Position numbers and translations under genes: made by a program. Source: a virus. From it: 64,000 nucleotides of DNA. Location: IMG/VR virus record IMGVR_UViG_3300031951_015091, positions 17,958 to 81,957 of that record, one strand, 5' to 3'. Shown one piece after another: positions 52,378-60,732 of the stretch; the stretch's first letter is position 1, and the number at the start of each line of letters is the position of its first letter. The notes beneath the pieces were generated by a model that made no database searches, had not been told where the DNA came from, and worked only from the letters and a program-made list of their open reading frames with translations.

Positions 52378-54293
52378 TGGCCTCAATTTCAGACATTTTA
52401 GGATCAGTTATCAAGACTAAAGTTCTTGGTTCTAAAAATCCATCCAAAGTAAGTTCAGAAAAAAATACATCAGCTCTTACAAAGGTAATTGGCAAAAACT
52501 TTATGTCTTTGCCTGGTTTTGCTCGTGATTTAAATGTTGCTAGACAAAACATCCAAAAATTAGTAAAACTAGAAGGCGGTACGCCCGCTCGTGGCGCTGA
52601 TGCCAAATTCTTAAAGGCTTCAAGTGCTGAAACGAAGTTGGATATTGAAGTTGGAAAAATAGAAAGAAGGCCTGCTCCAGAAAAATCTAAAAAAGGAATG
52701 AATGTTTTAGGAAATTTGAAGAAAACTTTTAGTGCAGGTAATATTCTAAAATCACTTACAAAATATTTAGCTGTTGGTGCTATAGTTACTGCTATATTTG
52801 TTGCCTTCAAAGATAGTTTTGCTGAATGGGCATCTGGTCTTTGGGAAACAATAAAAGAAGCACTTGATGAGTTTGTTGGAGGGATTAAAGATTGGTTCAT
52901 AGAAAGTGTTCAACCAATCATCGATAAAGTTCAAGTAATGATTCAACCACTCATAGATGCTATCTCTGGCCTTATAACAAAACTTGGAGATTGGTTTAAA
53001 GAGAAAATAGAATGGTTTGCAGCTGAGTTTCCACAAACATTCGCTTTCATTAAAAAAGTAATTGATAAAATTATGGAACTTATTGATAGTTTAGTTGAAA
53101 AACTTAAAGGTTGGGCAGAAAAATTATTAAGTAATAAAGCAACAGCTTGGATGGTTCCTGATTTTGTAAAAGATATGCTGAAGATTGGCCAGAAACCAGC
53201 TCAATTACAGGCCGGTGAAACAGATGCTGAAACTAAAAAGTTTTTAAGGCAGCAGAAAGAAGCAATAGACACCGAAGAAATAAAGAAACAGGAAAAAGAA
53301 AAGCAATACACAGGCGATGATGAGATTGTCCGCCAGCGTTTAGGTTTGCCGCCAAAGACAGATAGGATGCGGCAAGAAGAAGAATATAAAAGAAAAACAA
53401 TTGAAACTGCTCCGCCTCCTGAATCAATTGTTGTGCCTAGTCCTGTACCTTCAGCACCAAAAGAGGCAGCTAAACCAACACCAACTCCTGCACCAGCAGC
53501 TCCCGGTAAAGCACCGGCGGCGCCTGCCGCTCCAGGAAAAATACCAAGTGGTACTCCTGGTTTAATCGTTCAATCTTTAAATGAAGCAGGTGTCACATCA
53601 CCAAAAGCTCATGCAAATGTTTTAGCTACAGTCAAAGCAGAATCAAATTTTAAAGTACAGAGCGAGAATTTATTCTATAGCACCGCTGCAAGAATTAAAC
53701 AAATCTTTGGACCTAAAAGAATTCCTTCTGAAGAATTTGCACAACAATTCGTAAACAATCCTGAAGCACTTGCTAATTATGTTTATAAAACTACTGATGG
53801 AAATTCTGCACCAGGTGATGGTTGGAAATATCGTGGCCGGGGTTTTATTCAACATACAGGAAAAAATCAATATGCAGCTATCTCAAAAGCAACAGGTGCA
53901 GATTTACTTAGCAATCCTGATGGTTTAAATTCTCCAGAAGTTGCAGCTAAAGCGATACCTTGGTTTTTCTTAGGTTATAAGAAAATGAAACCTGAAGATA
54001 TGGAAAATATGAGTAAGGTGAATAAAGCGGTTGGCTTTGCTGGTGGTGCTGAGTATGCTGCTAAAAGAGAAGCTTCAGCAGAACAAATCTATTCTGAAAT
54101 GACCAGCGGTTCTGGATCACAAATGTCATCATCTTCTTCTGAAGTGGCTTCTGGCCAAAGAGCACAAGCAAAGCCACAAACACCAATGGTCGTAAATGCG
54201 CCTACAACTAATACAACAATCGTAAAGAAATCTCAAGTTGCATCAGCACCAAAACAAGATACTGGTTCAATGTTAGTTGGAATGGCCACATAA
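52377..54293 (+). CDS. Tape-measure-like tail protein 2 with GH19-like muralytic domain
   Basis: The 638-residue protein has the same N-terminal motif, SLPGFARDLNVARQNIQKLV, near residues 43-62. A helical/hydrophobic region (about 115-260) with a tape-measure-like character (DKVQVMIQPLIDAISGLITK) and a Pro/Ala-rich linker follow. Residues about 395-565 are a GH19-type lysozyme/chitinase-like domain: ANVLATVKAESNFKVQSENL with the catalytic Glu, then GDGWKYRGRGFIQHTGKNQY. It ends with VVNAPTTNTTIV like its neighbour. It likely cuts peptidoglycan during DNA entry, replacing the lysozyme missing from gp5. One base overlaps the preceding gene. Confidence 0.78.
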   Translation: MASISDILGSVIKTKVLGSKNPSKVSSEKNTSALTKVIGKNFMSLPGFARDLNVARQNIQKLVKLEGGTPARGADAKFLKASSAETKLDIEVGKIERRPAPEKSKKGMNVLGNLKKTFSAGNILKSLTKYLAVGAIVTAIFVAFKDSFAEWASGLWETIKEALDEFVGGIKDWFIESVQPIIDKVQVMIQPLIDAISGLITKLGDWFKEKIEWFAAEFPQTFAFIKKVIDKIMELIDSLVEKLKGWAEKLLSNKATAWMVPDFVKDMLKIGQKPAQLQAGETDAETKKFLRQQKEAIDTEEIKKQEKEKQYTGDDEIVRQRLGLPPKTDRMRQEEEYKRKTIETAPPPESIVVPSPVPSAPKEAAKPTPTPAPAAPGKAPAAPAAPGKIPSGTPGLIVQSLNEAGVTSPKAHANVLATVKAESNFKVQSENLFYSTAARIKQIFGPKRIPSEEFAQQFVNNPEALANYVYKTTDGNSAPGDGWKYRGRGFIQHTGKNQYAAISKATGADLLSNPDGLNSPEVAAKAIPWFFLGYKKMKPEDMENMSKVNKAVGFAGGAEYAAKREASAEQIYSEMTSGSGSQMSSSSSEVASGQRAQAKPQTPMVVNAPTTNTTIVKKSQVASAPKQDTGSMLVGMAT

Positions 54294-54314
54294 AAACCCC
54301 GGCCGAAGCCGGGG
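54292..54314 (-). terminator. Rho-independent terminator after gp32
   Basis: A 7-bp GC-only stem (54297-54303 with 54308-54314) and a CGAA/TTCG tetraloop are followed on the minus strand by five T residues (54296-54292). It is 28 bases past the gp32 stop and also lies directly after the stop of the convergent plus-strand tail gene, so it separates the two transcription units. Confidence 0.88.
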
Positions 54315-54341
54315 TAGCACTTGCATGGCATGGGTTAAGAA

Positions 54342-55226
54342 TCAGTTAGATTCCGCAAGGGATTTGAAATAATCTAAATCTTCATCATCTTCACCAACAG
54401 ATTTGTCAATGATAGATGTGTCGGTTTCAGCAACAGTATCAGCTGCTTTAGATTTAATTGCAGGTGCAGCGCCATCAAAACCTAATGCTTTATCCAATCT
54501 TTGTTTCAACTGGTCATAGGATTTGAAGTTCTTACGCTCGAGGAACTCTTTCAAACCAAACTCTGATTTCCAAAGTGCCTCAAGTTTTTCATCATCACCG
54601 TCATAGAGTGCCGATTTCTCAGCAAACTCTGATTTATCATAATTACGATAACCCTCAACATTACGAATTTTCAATTTGAAGTTAGCGCCTTCCCACAAAT
54701 CGAATGGGTTAATTGGTGTTTCATCAGCAAATTCAGGATTCATAGCCTCTGTAATCTTATCAAAGATTTTCTTGCCAAACTTAAACAGTTTAATTTGGCC
54801 TTCATTTGATTTATTTGCTGGGTCAGAAATCACAAGAATATTGGCAACATAAGATAGTTTACGCTTTTGCTTTCGTGCAATATCTTTATTGGCTTCAATG
54901 CCAGAATTCCATAATGTATTGTTATGCTCACAAACTGGACATTTCTCATTAAGTGTTGTCAAGCAATTATCAATCAACCAACCGCCAGGTCCTTGGAATC
55001 CATGTGAGAATACACGAACCCATGGCAGAGCATCATCGCCATCAGCCTGAGGTGCAGGTAGAAAACGAACAATAGCCATACCGTTACCAGCTTTATCTAC
55101 TTCAGGTTGCCAAAAACGATTATCATCTTTAGAACCGGCTTCGCCAGATTGGTTTGTTGCTTCGATTGCTTTAGTGAGTTTAGAGAGGTCAGAACGACCA
55201 CGCTTTAGATTTGCAAAACTACTCAT
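54342..55226 (-). CDS. 32: Single-stranded DNA-binding protein gp32
   Basis: The 294-residue protein is a clear gp32. The N-terminal arm has LKRGRSDLSKLTKAIEA (a LAST-type cooperativity motif). The OB core contains KAGNGMAIVRFLPAP, a Cys-rich zinc site (CLTTLNEKCPVCEHN) and INPFDLWEGANFKLKIRNVE. The C-terminal tail is strongly acidic (GEDDEDLDYFKSLAE) as needed to bind gp59 and other replication proteins. It coats replicating and recombining DNA. A strong terminator follows. The 66-bp leader is long enough to hold an autoregulatory site, but no clear pseudoknot was identified. Confidence 0.96.
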   Translation of the reverse strand: MSSFANLKRGRSDLSKLTKAIEATNQSGEAGSKDDNRFWQPEVDKAGNGMAIVRFLPAPQADGDDALPWVRVFSHGFQGPGGWLIDNCLTTLNEKCPVCEHNNTLWNSGIEANKDIARKQKRKLSYVANILVISDPANKSNEGQIKLFKFGKKIFDKITEAMNPEFADETPINPFDLWEGANFKLKIRNVEGYRNYDKSEFAEKSALYDGDDEKLEALWKSEFGLKEFLERKNFKSYDQLKQRLDKALGFDGAAPAIKSKAADTVAETDTSIIDKSVGEDDEDLDYFKSLAESN

Positions 55227-55292
55227 AGTATTTCCTTTCGTATAACGGAGTATAAATTAGTATAAACGGCTTATCCACAAAATCATATTATA

Positions 55293-55781
55293 TCATTTAT
55301 TTAGTAGCGAGTCAAGCTTTTTCAAGGTATCTTTTATGTCCTTATGAAGTATGCCTTGGCCTTCTGCTTGTGTGAAATACCTTATCACATCTTCGGTATC
55401 ATCAATCAATACTGTTTCAGGTGTGGCATATTCTGCTTTTTCTTTACGACCTGTTACAATGTTTGCTTTATAATTAATGCCATGCTTACGCAGCCATTTA
55501 ATTTTTTGTGCTGTAACTTCACCATGAAATTTCTTACCGCCAGCAGATGAAAGAATCTCAACTGGTAATTTGGTATTTCTAACGGCATTTAGCAACTCTT
55601 TACCGCCAGGAAACCAATCCAATTTCTCAAATCCTTTTTTATGGAGAATGAAATCTTCCCAATCTTTAGACCATTCTTTACGATCCCTTTTGGTAAGCGA
55701 CAAGAAACCATAGTATTCTGTAAACTTCTTTTCAAAGTCGCAGAGAACACCATCCATATCTAAGTATATTTTCTTTATCAT
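55293..55781 (-). CDS. HAD-family phosphatase (5'-nucleotidase-like)
   Basis: The 162-residue protein has the HAD motifs: nucleophile LDMDGVLCDFEK (7-18), motif II ILSSAGG with Ser near residue 78, and motif IV VLIDDTEDVI near residue 125. HAD proteins of this size in T4-like phages often resemble 5'(3')-deoxyribonucleotidases or the phosphatase half of polynucleotide kinase, so nucleotide salvage or DNA-end repair is likely. It overlaps gp59 by four bases and lies upstream of gp32. The exact substrate is not determined. Confidence 0.82.
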   Translation of the reverse strand: MIKKIYLDMDGVLCDFEKKFTEYYGFLSLTKRDRKEWSKDWEDFILHKKGFEKLDWFPGGKELLNAVRNTKLPVEILSSAGGKKFHGEVTAQKIKWLRKHGINYKANIVTGRKEKAEYATPETVLIDDTEDVIRYFTQAEGQGILHKDIKDTLKKLDSLLNK

Positions 55782-56374
55782 TTCTGTGTAATTTTTTTTA
55801 AAATCAATTTGTATTTTGTATCATCTTGTGGTAAAAACGGCATTAGTTTTTGTACCTTCATCTGAAATGTGGGCCAACGAATTGTATCGGTGATTTGTTT
55901 TGACCAACTACCCATAAACGGCAGTATTCTAGCCATCATCGCAAAACTTTCGATATGAATTTCCTTGCGAAATGTTTTGGTGAGAAGAACGGGATAATCA
56001 CCATCAATCACTTTTAACACCACATTTGGATCATCACTCCCATCAAATATCTCCTTACAATCATTCTCAAAGATATACGAAAACGATTGAAGTACCTTCT
56101 GATGACTGCGAAAATTCACTTCAGCATCTTCTGTTAACAAATCACCTACCCACAAATTGTCTTTCACCATTAGATTAGCAACAATGAATGTAATTAATTC
56201 ATCACGGTTACTAAGCTTGCGTGATAGTTTATAAAAATGATATTTGTCTTTGCGATTCTCAAAAGCCGTGATACTTATGTTTGTCTTGCCATTATATTTG
56301 AAGAAATCATAACTATCTTTAGCGAAATGAAGTTTGAGAGATTCGTAAAGACCGAACGCCTCATAACCTGTCAT
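55778..56374 (-). CDS. 59: Helicase loader gp59
   Basis: The 198-residue protein matches T4 gp59, the loader of gp41 helicase onto forks and recombination intermediates. Shared features are YEAFGLYESLKLHFAKDSYD, then FENRKDKYHFYKLSRKL, ITFIVANLMVKDNLWVGDLL and a helical C-terminal half with IRWPTFQMKVQKLMPFL. Length is close to T4 gp59 (217). It overlaps gp33 by four bases. The 59-33 pair next to gene 32 also occurs in T4. Confidence 0.9.
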   Translation of the reverse strand: MTGYEAFGLYESLKLHFAKDSYDFFKYNGKTNISITAFENRKDKYHFYKLSRKLSNRDELITFIVANLMVKDNLWVGDLLTEDAEVNFRSHQKVLQSFSYIFENDCKEIFDGSDDPNVVLKVIDGDYPVLLTKTFRKEIHIESFAMMARILPFMGSWSKQITDTIRWPTFQMKVQKLMPFLPQDDTKYKLILKKITQK

Positions 56375-56595
56375 ATTGGTAATCTATTGCCTTTTTCTTT
56401 CAGTAAATTCAGATCAAGTGCGTCATTGGCTAATTTTGATTTAAGGTTAGAATTAACCAATGATGCAGCCACTTCAATTTCTAATCCAGTATTTTTACAA
56501 TACTCAACTATGGCCTCTATGTAATTCAAATCAGTATTTGCTACCATACCATCAATAGCTCTGGCGAATTTAACCATTTCATCTTTTGTAGGCAT
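56371..56595 (-). CDS. 33: Late transcription coactivator gp33
   Basis: The 74-residue protein matches short gp33 proteins of aquatic T4-like phages: MPTKDEMVKFARAIDGMVAN, then YIEAIVEYCKNTGLEIEVAA and LVNSNLKSKLANDALDLNLL. gp33 bridges RNA polymerase to the sliding clamp gp45 and represses basal late transcription. The protein is shorter than T4 gp33 (112). Its presence supports T4-type late promoters in the window. It shares one base with the upstream gene and four with gp59. Confidence 0.88.
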   Translation of the reverse strand: MPTKDEMVKFARAIDGMVANTDLNYIEAIVEYCKNTGLEIEVAASLVNSNLKSKLANDALDLNLLKEKGNRLPI

Positions 56596-56987
56596 TACTT
56601 CTCACTCGCAAAAGTAACTTTAGCACCACCTAATGTTCCAGGCATTTCAAAATTAGACTTATTCAATTTTTCCAAATCAGCGACGGTCAATGGTTTAATT
56701 TGCTCGTTTTGAAACGGCCAGTTGTTTTGTGGAATATTTGTGAAATCAAAATTTGGTAATTGAATATTATCCAATTCATCTTTTATTTTTTGATATTCGA
56801 TTGGTTCATCATCGTCAACAATTTCTAATTGACCTTCAAAACAATATCCACAACCACGAAGAAAATTTTGAAATTCACTTATAATATCATACAAATCATA
56901 GGTTGAAAATTCAACAGTTTTCTTTGAAGAAATACAATCATCAAATGGTATTGCTTCTTTTTGGCATACAAATGTAAATTTAGACAT
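56595..56987 (-). CDS. Hypothetical protein
   Basis: The start at ATG 56987 (MSKFTFVCQKEAIPFDDCIS) is favoured by AAGGAA seven bases upstream; a TTG at 57005 is in frame but poorly placed. The 130-residue product has Cys residues in QKEAIPFDDC and GCGYCFEGQLE, an acidic centre and a Pro-rich C-terminal half. It is probably cytoplasmic. T4-like phages often have a small gene in this place next to gp33, but I do not recognise the function. Confidence 0.6.
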   Translation of the reverse strand: MSKFTFVCQKEAIPFDDCISSKKTVEFSTYDLYDIISEFQNFLRGCGYCFEGQLEIVDDDEPIEYQKIKDELDNIQLPNFDFTNIPQNNWPFQNEQIKPLTVADLEKLNKSNFEMPGTLGGAKVTFASEK

Positions 56988-57005
56988 AATATAATTCCTT
57001 TTCAA

Positions 57006-57284
57006 TTATTCTTTACTGCGTTTTGACGATGACTGCGGTGCTACTGGATGAGATTGTGCCGATGCTGCAAATGCTACACAAATAATATCATCACTCTTTA
57101 CATATGAGCAACGAACGGCCAACGGATCAATACCTTTAGCAATTGCATTATTCATGTTTTGTGCCATTAAACTGCGGTCATGTATGTGATACCAACTAAG
57201 ACATACTACAGCTGTAAAGAATAAAATTGTCACGCAAATCGCAACAACATTATCACCTTTTAAAGCTTGTGTTAACTTATCCAC
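57006..57284 (-). CDS. Small single-span membrane protein next to the lysin
   Basis: The start is taken as GTG 57284 because a GAAAGGA site lies about six bases upstream; the longer in-frame reading would enter the lysin gene further. The 92-residue product is MDKLTQALKGDNVV, a transmembrane helix (about 12-33, VVAICVTILFFTAVVCLSWY), a short conserved domain with two Cys (PLAVRCSYVKSDDIICVAF) and a polar C-terminal tail. The 13-base overlap with the SleB-type gene suggests a lysis role such as holin or spanin-like protein, but no family is identified. Confidence 0.55.
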   Translation of the reverse strand: MDKLTQALKGDNVVAICVTILFFTAVVCLSWYHIHDRSLMAQNMNNAIAKGIDPLAVRCSYVKSDDIICVAFAASAQSHPVAPQSSSKRSKE

Positions 57285-57811
57285 ATTAAATCCTTTCGAT
57301 TGTAAAAAATGTGTCTTCCTATTGTTGTCAAATGAACCATATTTTTCCATCTTGGATTAACATAGTCCGCATGATAGAACAAAGCGCCCTTTGATGGGTC
57401 TTCCAGTTTATCATAATTGGCATATACATAAACTGCTAAGTTTCTAACATCATTATACACCATTTCAGCTTGACCTGTCAAGCGTCTTGTTGTATTTTCG
57501 CAATACCAAGTAAATTGGCAAACGCCTTTAAATTTTTGTTTTACCACGCCACAAATATCATCTTCAAAGTGGCCAGATTTTACCCGATTAAGAGTAACAA
57601 AGGCAACGGCAACTTGCCCTTTTTCTGGCTCATATCCTGCCTCATAGTAAATGTTTTGGGCAAGACATTCTACTTGTGTTTTAGCATCAGCAGACATAAA
57701 GCTGTAATATGCTTTGTACGGTAAAATTACGATGTTTGTAACTGTTAATGCGGTAAATCCTATAGTTAATGCAATCAAACTAATTGTGAAAAGCACAATT
57801 GCTCTTTTCAT
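57272..57811 (-). CDS. SleB-type cell wall hydrolase with N-terminal membrane anchor
   Basis: The 179-residue protein has an N-terminal hydrophobic helix (about 4-31, VLFTISLIALTIGFTALTVT) and a Hydrolase_2 (SleB) domain: ECLAQNIYYEAGYEPEKGQV (48-67) with the catalytic Glu57, AFVTLNRV, VCQFTWYCE and GALFYHADYVNPRW. SleB enzymes are peptidoglycan lytic transglycosylases. The anchor, with no cleavage site visible, would fit a signal-anchor-release endolysin or a membrane-bound enzyme of tail or lysis. An AAGGAG site precedes the ATG. This is the best endolysin candidate in the window. Confidence 0.85.
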   Translation of the reverse strand: MKRAIVLFTISLIALTIGFTALTVTNIVILPYKAYYSFMSADAKTQVECLAQNIYYEAGYEPEKGQVAVAFVTLNRVKSGHFEDDICGVVKQKFKGVCQFTWYCENTTRRLTGQAEMVYNDVRNLAVYVYANYDKLEDPSKGALFYHADYVNPRWKNMVHLTTIGRHIFYNRKDLMWIS

Positions 57812-57832
57812 TACTTCTCCTTAAAAGTTGGA

Positions 57833-57850
57833 GGATGGTCGAAACCATCC
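57833..57850. terminator. Stem-loop between the 91-residue gene and the lysin
   Basis: A 7-bp perfect stem (57833-57839 with 57844-57850) closes a CGAA/TTCG tetraloop. On the plus strand it is followed by TTTT; on the minus strand, the direction of the genes, by TCCAACTTTT. It may attenuate transcription into the lysin or stabilise the mRNA 5' end. The run of T on the gene strand is weak. Confidence 0.55.
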
Positions 57851-57858
57851 TTTTCCCA

Positions 57859-58134
57859 TCAGGTAGATTTTTTAGTTGTTATTGGTTTATCTACGGTTAT
57901 GTTGGAAACGAAATTATTCAAAGTTGCTGCTTTAGCAATAACTTCTGATTCGCTTGGGAATGGTGGAAATCCTGGGTGCTTCGGCGGATCTTCACCTTTG
58001 ATTTTGGCAGTATCTATTTCTACTTGCCATTGATTGGATATTTGCTCACGTTTTCCATAATAATCATCATTAAGCATATCTCTCGCCATTTTAAGTAGCT
58101 CGAGTCGTATTTCAAAGGGTGTCATATTTGACAT
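57859..58134 (-). CDS. Small conserved phage protein
   Basis: The 91-residue protein starts MSNMTPFEIRLELLKMARDM and has a helical N-terminal part followed by a Pro-rich segment (GEDPPKHPGFPPFPSESEV) and a short C-terminal helix. Very similar short proteins with the opening MTPFEIRLELLKMA are widespread in aquatic T4-like phages; no role is known. A GGAGAA site precedes it, and a CTAAATA late-type box lies 60 bases upstream. Confidence 0.68.
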   Translation of the reverse strand: MSNMTPFEIRLELLKMARDMLNDDYYGKREQISNQWQVEIDTAKIKGEDPPKHPGFPPFPSESEVIAKAATLNNFVSNITVDKPITTKKST

Positions 58135-58193
58135 AGTAATTCTCCTGTGTGTTTGTTTGTGTGTTACCAGCGGTTGTGTGTATGCTGGTTACT

Positions 58194-58200
58194 TATTTAG
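58194..58200 (-). promoter_or_regulatory. CTAAATA late-promoter-like box
   Basis: The minus strand reads ACTAAATA 60 bases before the 91-residue gene. The leader that follows contains a short stem (CCAGC with GCTGG; 58168-58189) and GGAGAA before the ATG. It probably starts a late transcript carrying the small gene and the lysin. Confidence 0.5.
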
Positions 58201-58205
58201 TAAAT

Positions 58206-58784
58206 TTAATCCCACAATCCTCTATAATACTTACCAAATAAGCGAAAACCATTGGCCATTCTAGTTTCGTGTCTTTTTAGGCCTTCTTCATCGTATCCAT
58301 TGATGAAAAACTGTTCATCTGTATCATTAACCAATTGTTCAAAGGTCCAAATCATTTCATTCATTACCCAATCCCAGCGAGCAGAACCTAAATCTTCAAA
58401 TTGTTTATCCTGGTACCAATCGAAATACAATTGATTGTCATATTCTTCATGTGTAATGCTACGGAGTTCAACAGGAACATCCTCTAAATCGACAAGATGA
58501 TACCCATGATTTGTTTCTTTGAGTTGCTTAAGCATTGGCAGAATAATATATGACAATGTATGATCCATTGACCAAGTATCCCATTTATCAATCTTTACAT
58601 AATTAATTCTTGGGTGAACAATTTCTAAAAACTTAAAAAGGGCCTGGCAAAATGGTTCTAGTATATTTGCTAGTCTATCAATCTTTGGTTCATCATAATC
58701 AATTTCACGCCAAAAGAAAACCTTCTCCAAGATTGTGTAAGGAGAAAGCCAATGATTACGGTAATTACTAAGATAAACTTTCAT
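58206..58784 (-). CDS. Conserved phage protein of unknown function
   Basis: The 192-residue protein begins MKVYLSNYRNHWLSPYTILE and has the blocks VFFWREIDYDEPKIDRLANI, YVKIDKWDTWSMDHTLSYII, then WDWVMNEMIWTFEQLVND and a C-terminal ANGFRLFGKYYRGLWD. Proteins of this pattern are widespread in marine and freshwater T4-like phages, but their function is unknown. Many Trp and Tyr residues suggest a compact soluble fold. It overlaps the ketosynthase gene by 17 bases, so it is translated with the acyl module, though it may not belong to it. Confidence 0.72.
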   Translation of the reverse strand: MKVYLSNYRNHWLSPYTILEKVFFWREIDYDEPKIDRLANILEPFCQALFKFLEIVHPRINYVKIDKWDTWSMDHTLSYIILPMLKQLKETNHGYHLVDLEDVPVELRSITHEEYDNQLYFDWYQDKQFEDLGSARWDWVMNEMIWTFEQLVNDTDEQFFINGYDEEGLKRHETRMANGFRLFGKYYRGLWD

Positions 58785-59967
58785 TATATTTTCCCATAAT
58801 TAAAACAACATTACTTCCACCAAAAGCAAAAGAGTTATTTAAACACACATCTTGCTTCTTGTCAACCACTTCTCTAGGCAAATATGTGCCTTCAGGTACT
58901 TTATCATCTTGTTCACCTAAATGCCAATTCGGTATGACTTTATCTTCTTGTAAAACAGCAATACAACCCATCGATTCAATAATACCTGAAGCACCGAGTG
59001 TGTGACCATGTAATGCTTTTGTTGATGTGATTGGTATATCTTTCAGTTCATCACCAAAAACATTTTTAATAGCTTGCAATTCAACCATATCGCCGGTTGG
59101 TGTTGCAGTTCCATGAGCAGAGATAAATGTCACTTTGCGGCCGTTAAGTTTATCATAAGCTTTTTGTATCGCTCTCATTTCACCTTCAATACTTGGCTTA
59201 GTCATTGATTCTGTACCCCAAGAAGTACCATAACCAAGTATCTCACAATATATCTTGGCGCCTCGAGCCTTGGCGTGTTCCAGTTCTTCTAAAAAGAATA
59301 CAGCACAACCTTCTGCGACAACAACACCAGTTCTATCTTTTGAAAATGGCCTGCAAGCTTTTGGTCCTTCATCTTTAGAAGAAATAGCTCGCATTCCGTG
59401 CCATGTGGTAATACCATAATCATTTACTGACGATTCTGTTCCGCCCACAATCATTCCATCACAATCACCACGAACAATCTTTTCATATGCTTCACCAAGA
59501 GCAAGTGTTGAAGATGAACAAGCTGTGTTGTAAGTAAAATTTGGTCCATGTATATCTTCTTTCAATGCAATAAAGCATGCAGGAGAATTAGGACAAATAT
59601 TAACCAAGGTATTTGGCCTTGATCGACCATTGTTCAAATATTCTGGAAAAGAATTCTCAATTGTATAGCTGCCACAAAAACCAACACCAAAGAAAATGCC
59701 ATCAACATCTTCTTTTGTTATACCAGCATCTTCTTTACATTTAAGATAAGAATACCAAGCAAAGCGTGATATTCTATCGGTGATTGTTTGATCGAGCGGT
59801 GCAATCTGTGAATCAATATCAAATTCTACACGACCAAGATTTGCTTTGATGTTTTCATAATAACGAATGCCTGAGCGGCCAGAAAACATAGCATCTTTTA
59901 CTTCATCATATGATATACCGATTGGTGTAACACAACCAATCCCGGTCACAACTACTCGTCTTTTCAT
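58768..59967 (-). CDS. Beta-ketoacyl-ACP synthase (FabB/FabF type)
   Basis: The 399-residue enzyme is full length for KAS I/II and has the complete Cys-His-His active site: C150 in NTACSSSTLA, H285 in ISAHGTATPTGD and H322 in KALHGHTLGASG, with the conserved Lys317. It condenses an acyl chain with malonyl-ACP and so extends fatty acids or related chains. The N-terminal RRVVVTGIGCVTPIG and the C-terminal NNSFAFGGSNVVLI motifs are standard. It is coupled by a four-base overlap to the desaturase gene and shares the operon with ACP and AcpS. The product chain length cannot be judged from sequence. Confidence 0.93.
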   Translation of the reverse strand: MKRRVVVTGIGCVTPIGISYDEVKDAMFSGRSGIRYYENIKANLGRVEFDIDSQIAPLDQTITDRISRFAWYSYLKCKEDAGITKEDVDGIFFGVGFCGSYTIENSFPEYLNNGRSRPNTLVNICPNSPACFIALKEDIHGPNFTYNTACSSSTLALGEAYEKIVRGDCDGMIVGGTESSVNDYGITTWHGMRAISSKDEGPKACRPFSKDRTGVVVAEGCAVFFLEELEHAKARGAKIYCEILGYGTSWGTESMTKPSIEGEMRAIQKAYDKLNGRKVTFISAHGTATPTGDMVELQAIKNVFGDELKDIPITSTKALHGHTLGASGIIESMGCIAVLQEDKVIPNWHLGEQDDKVPEGTYLPREVVDKKQDVCLNNSFAFGGSNVVLIMGKYNESLS

Positions 59968-60731
59968 TTATCAGTTTTAATTAATCTAATCATTTGAGCA
60001 GGAATATCAAACTCCCACCATTTCTCTCTTTGATTCCAGAGATAACCTTTATTGTGATGATTGTTATGCCAATCGCCAAAAAATACGCCAGTAATAAAAT
60101 CATTCCGTGATGAATCTTGCGTTTCGTGATTGCGATATGAAAATGGCAACTTAGTATGATTGATAATGTTAATCACACAATATTCACAGAACATAAACAA
60201 ACTAGCAACATTATACATCAATGCTAAACGAATGTCAATCAAAGCTAATACTACCCAAAATGCAATAACAATTAAAACATAGTAATTATGTGATCTCATA
60301 ATCCATGGATCATTATTTAAATTACGCATTACACTTACAGGAACGTGTTTTAAGTTCCAACGAAAAAATGCCACATTCCAACGACCAACTAAATCTAAAT
60401 TCGTTGGATCTTTATCCGTATCAGAATACATATGATGCGTTCTGTGTGCCATAGCATAACCATACGGAGAACCAGCAGATGCTAGTGGCGAAAACATGGC
60501 CATAAAAATATGCCAAAATTTATTTGTTTGAAATGACTTATGTGAAAAATAACGGTGTAAAGCTACGTTATGAAAGAAATGGTTAAAGAAGAAAAACATA
60601 ATAAACGCATACAGAATATAACTATATTGCGCTGTCACCACAAAATAAATTGAACACAAGATACCAAGAACAACTTGTGTTAAAATAACCTTCTGTGAAT
60701 TTTCTGAAGTTCCTCTAAACGGATGTGCCAT
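59964..60731 (-). CDS. Membrane fatty acid desaturase (acyl-CoA/acyl-lipid type)
   Basis: The start at 60731 is one base after the ACP stop and gives 255 residues; an upstream ATG would lie inside the ACP gene. The protein has the three His boxes of the integral-membrane di-iron desaturases: HRYFSH (59-64), HRTHH (96-100) and HNNHH (222-226), plus NHTKL after the last membrane pair. Four hydrophobic stretches (about 15-50, 68-90, 150-170 and 170-190) fit the usual topology. The pattern is nearest to Delta9-type enzymes. It needs electrons from a host ferredoxin or cytochrome. Its carrier could be ACP, CoA or a lipid. Confidence 0.9.
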   Translation of the reverse strand: MAHPFRGTSENSQKVILTQVVLGILCSIYFVVTAQYSYILYAFIMFFFFNHFFHNVALHRYFSHKSFQTNKFWHIFMAMFSPLASAGSPYGYAMAHRTHHMYSDTDKDPTNLDLVGRWNVAFFRWNLKHVPVSVMRNLNNDPWIMRSHNYYVLIVIAFWVVLALIDIRLALMYNVASLFMFCEYCVINIINHTKLPFSYRNHETQDSSRNDFITGVFFGDWHNNHHNKGYLWNQREKWWEFDIPAQMIRLIKTDK

Positions 60732-60732
60732 A

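Noticed and set aside
55227-55292. Host-type promoter upstream of gp32
   Set aside because: Partial -35 and -10 matches (TTGTGG, TATACT) are present but the spacing of about 10 or 20 bases is poor.
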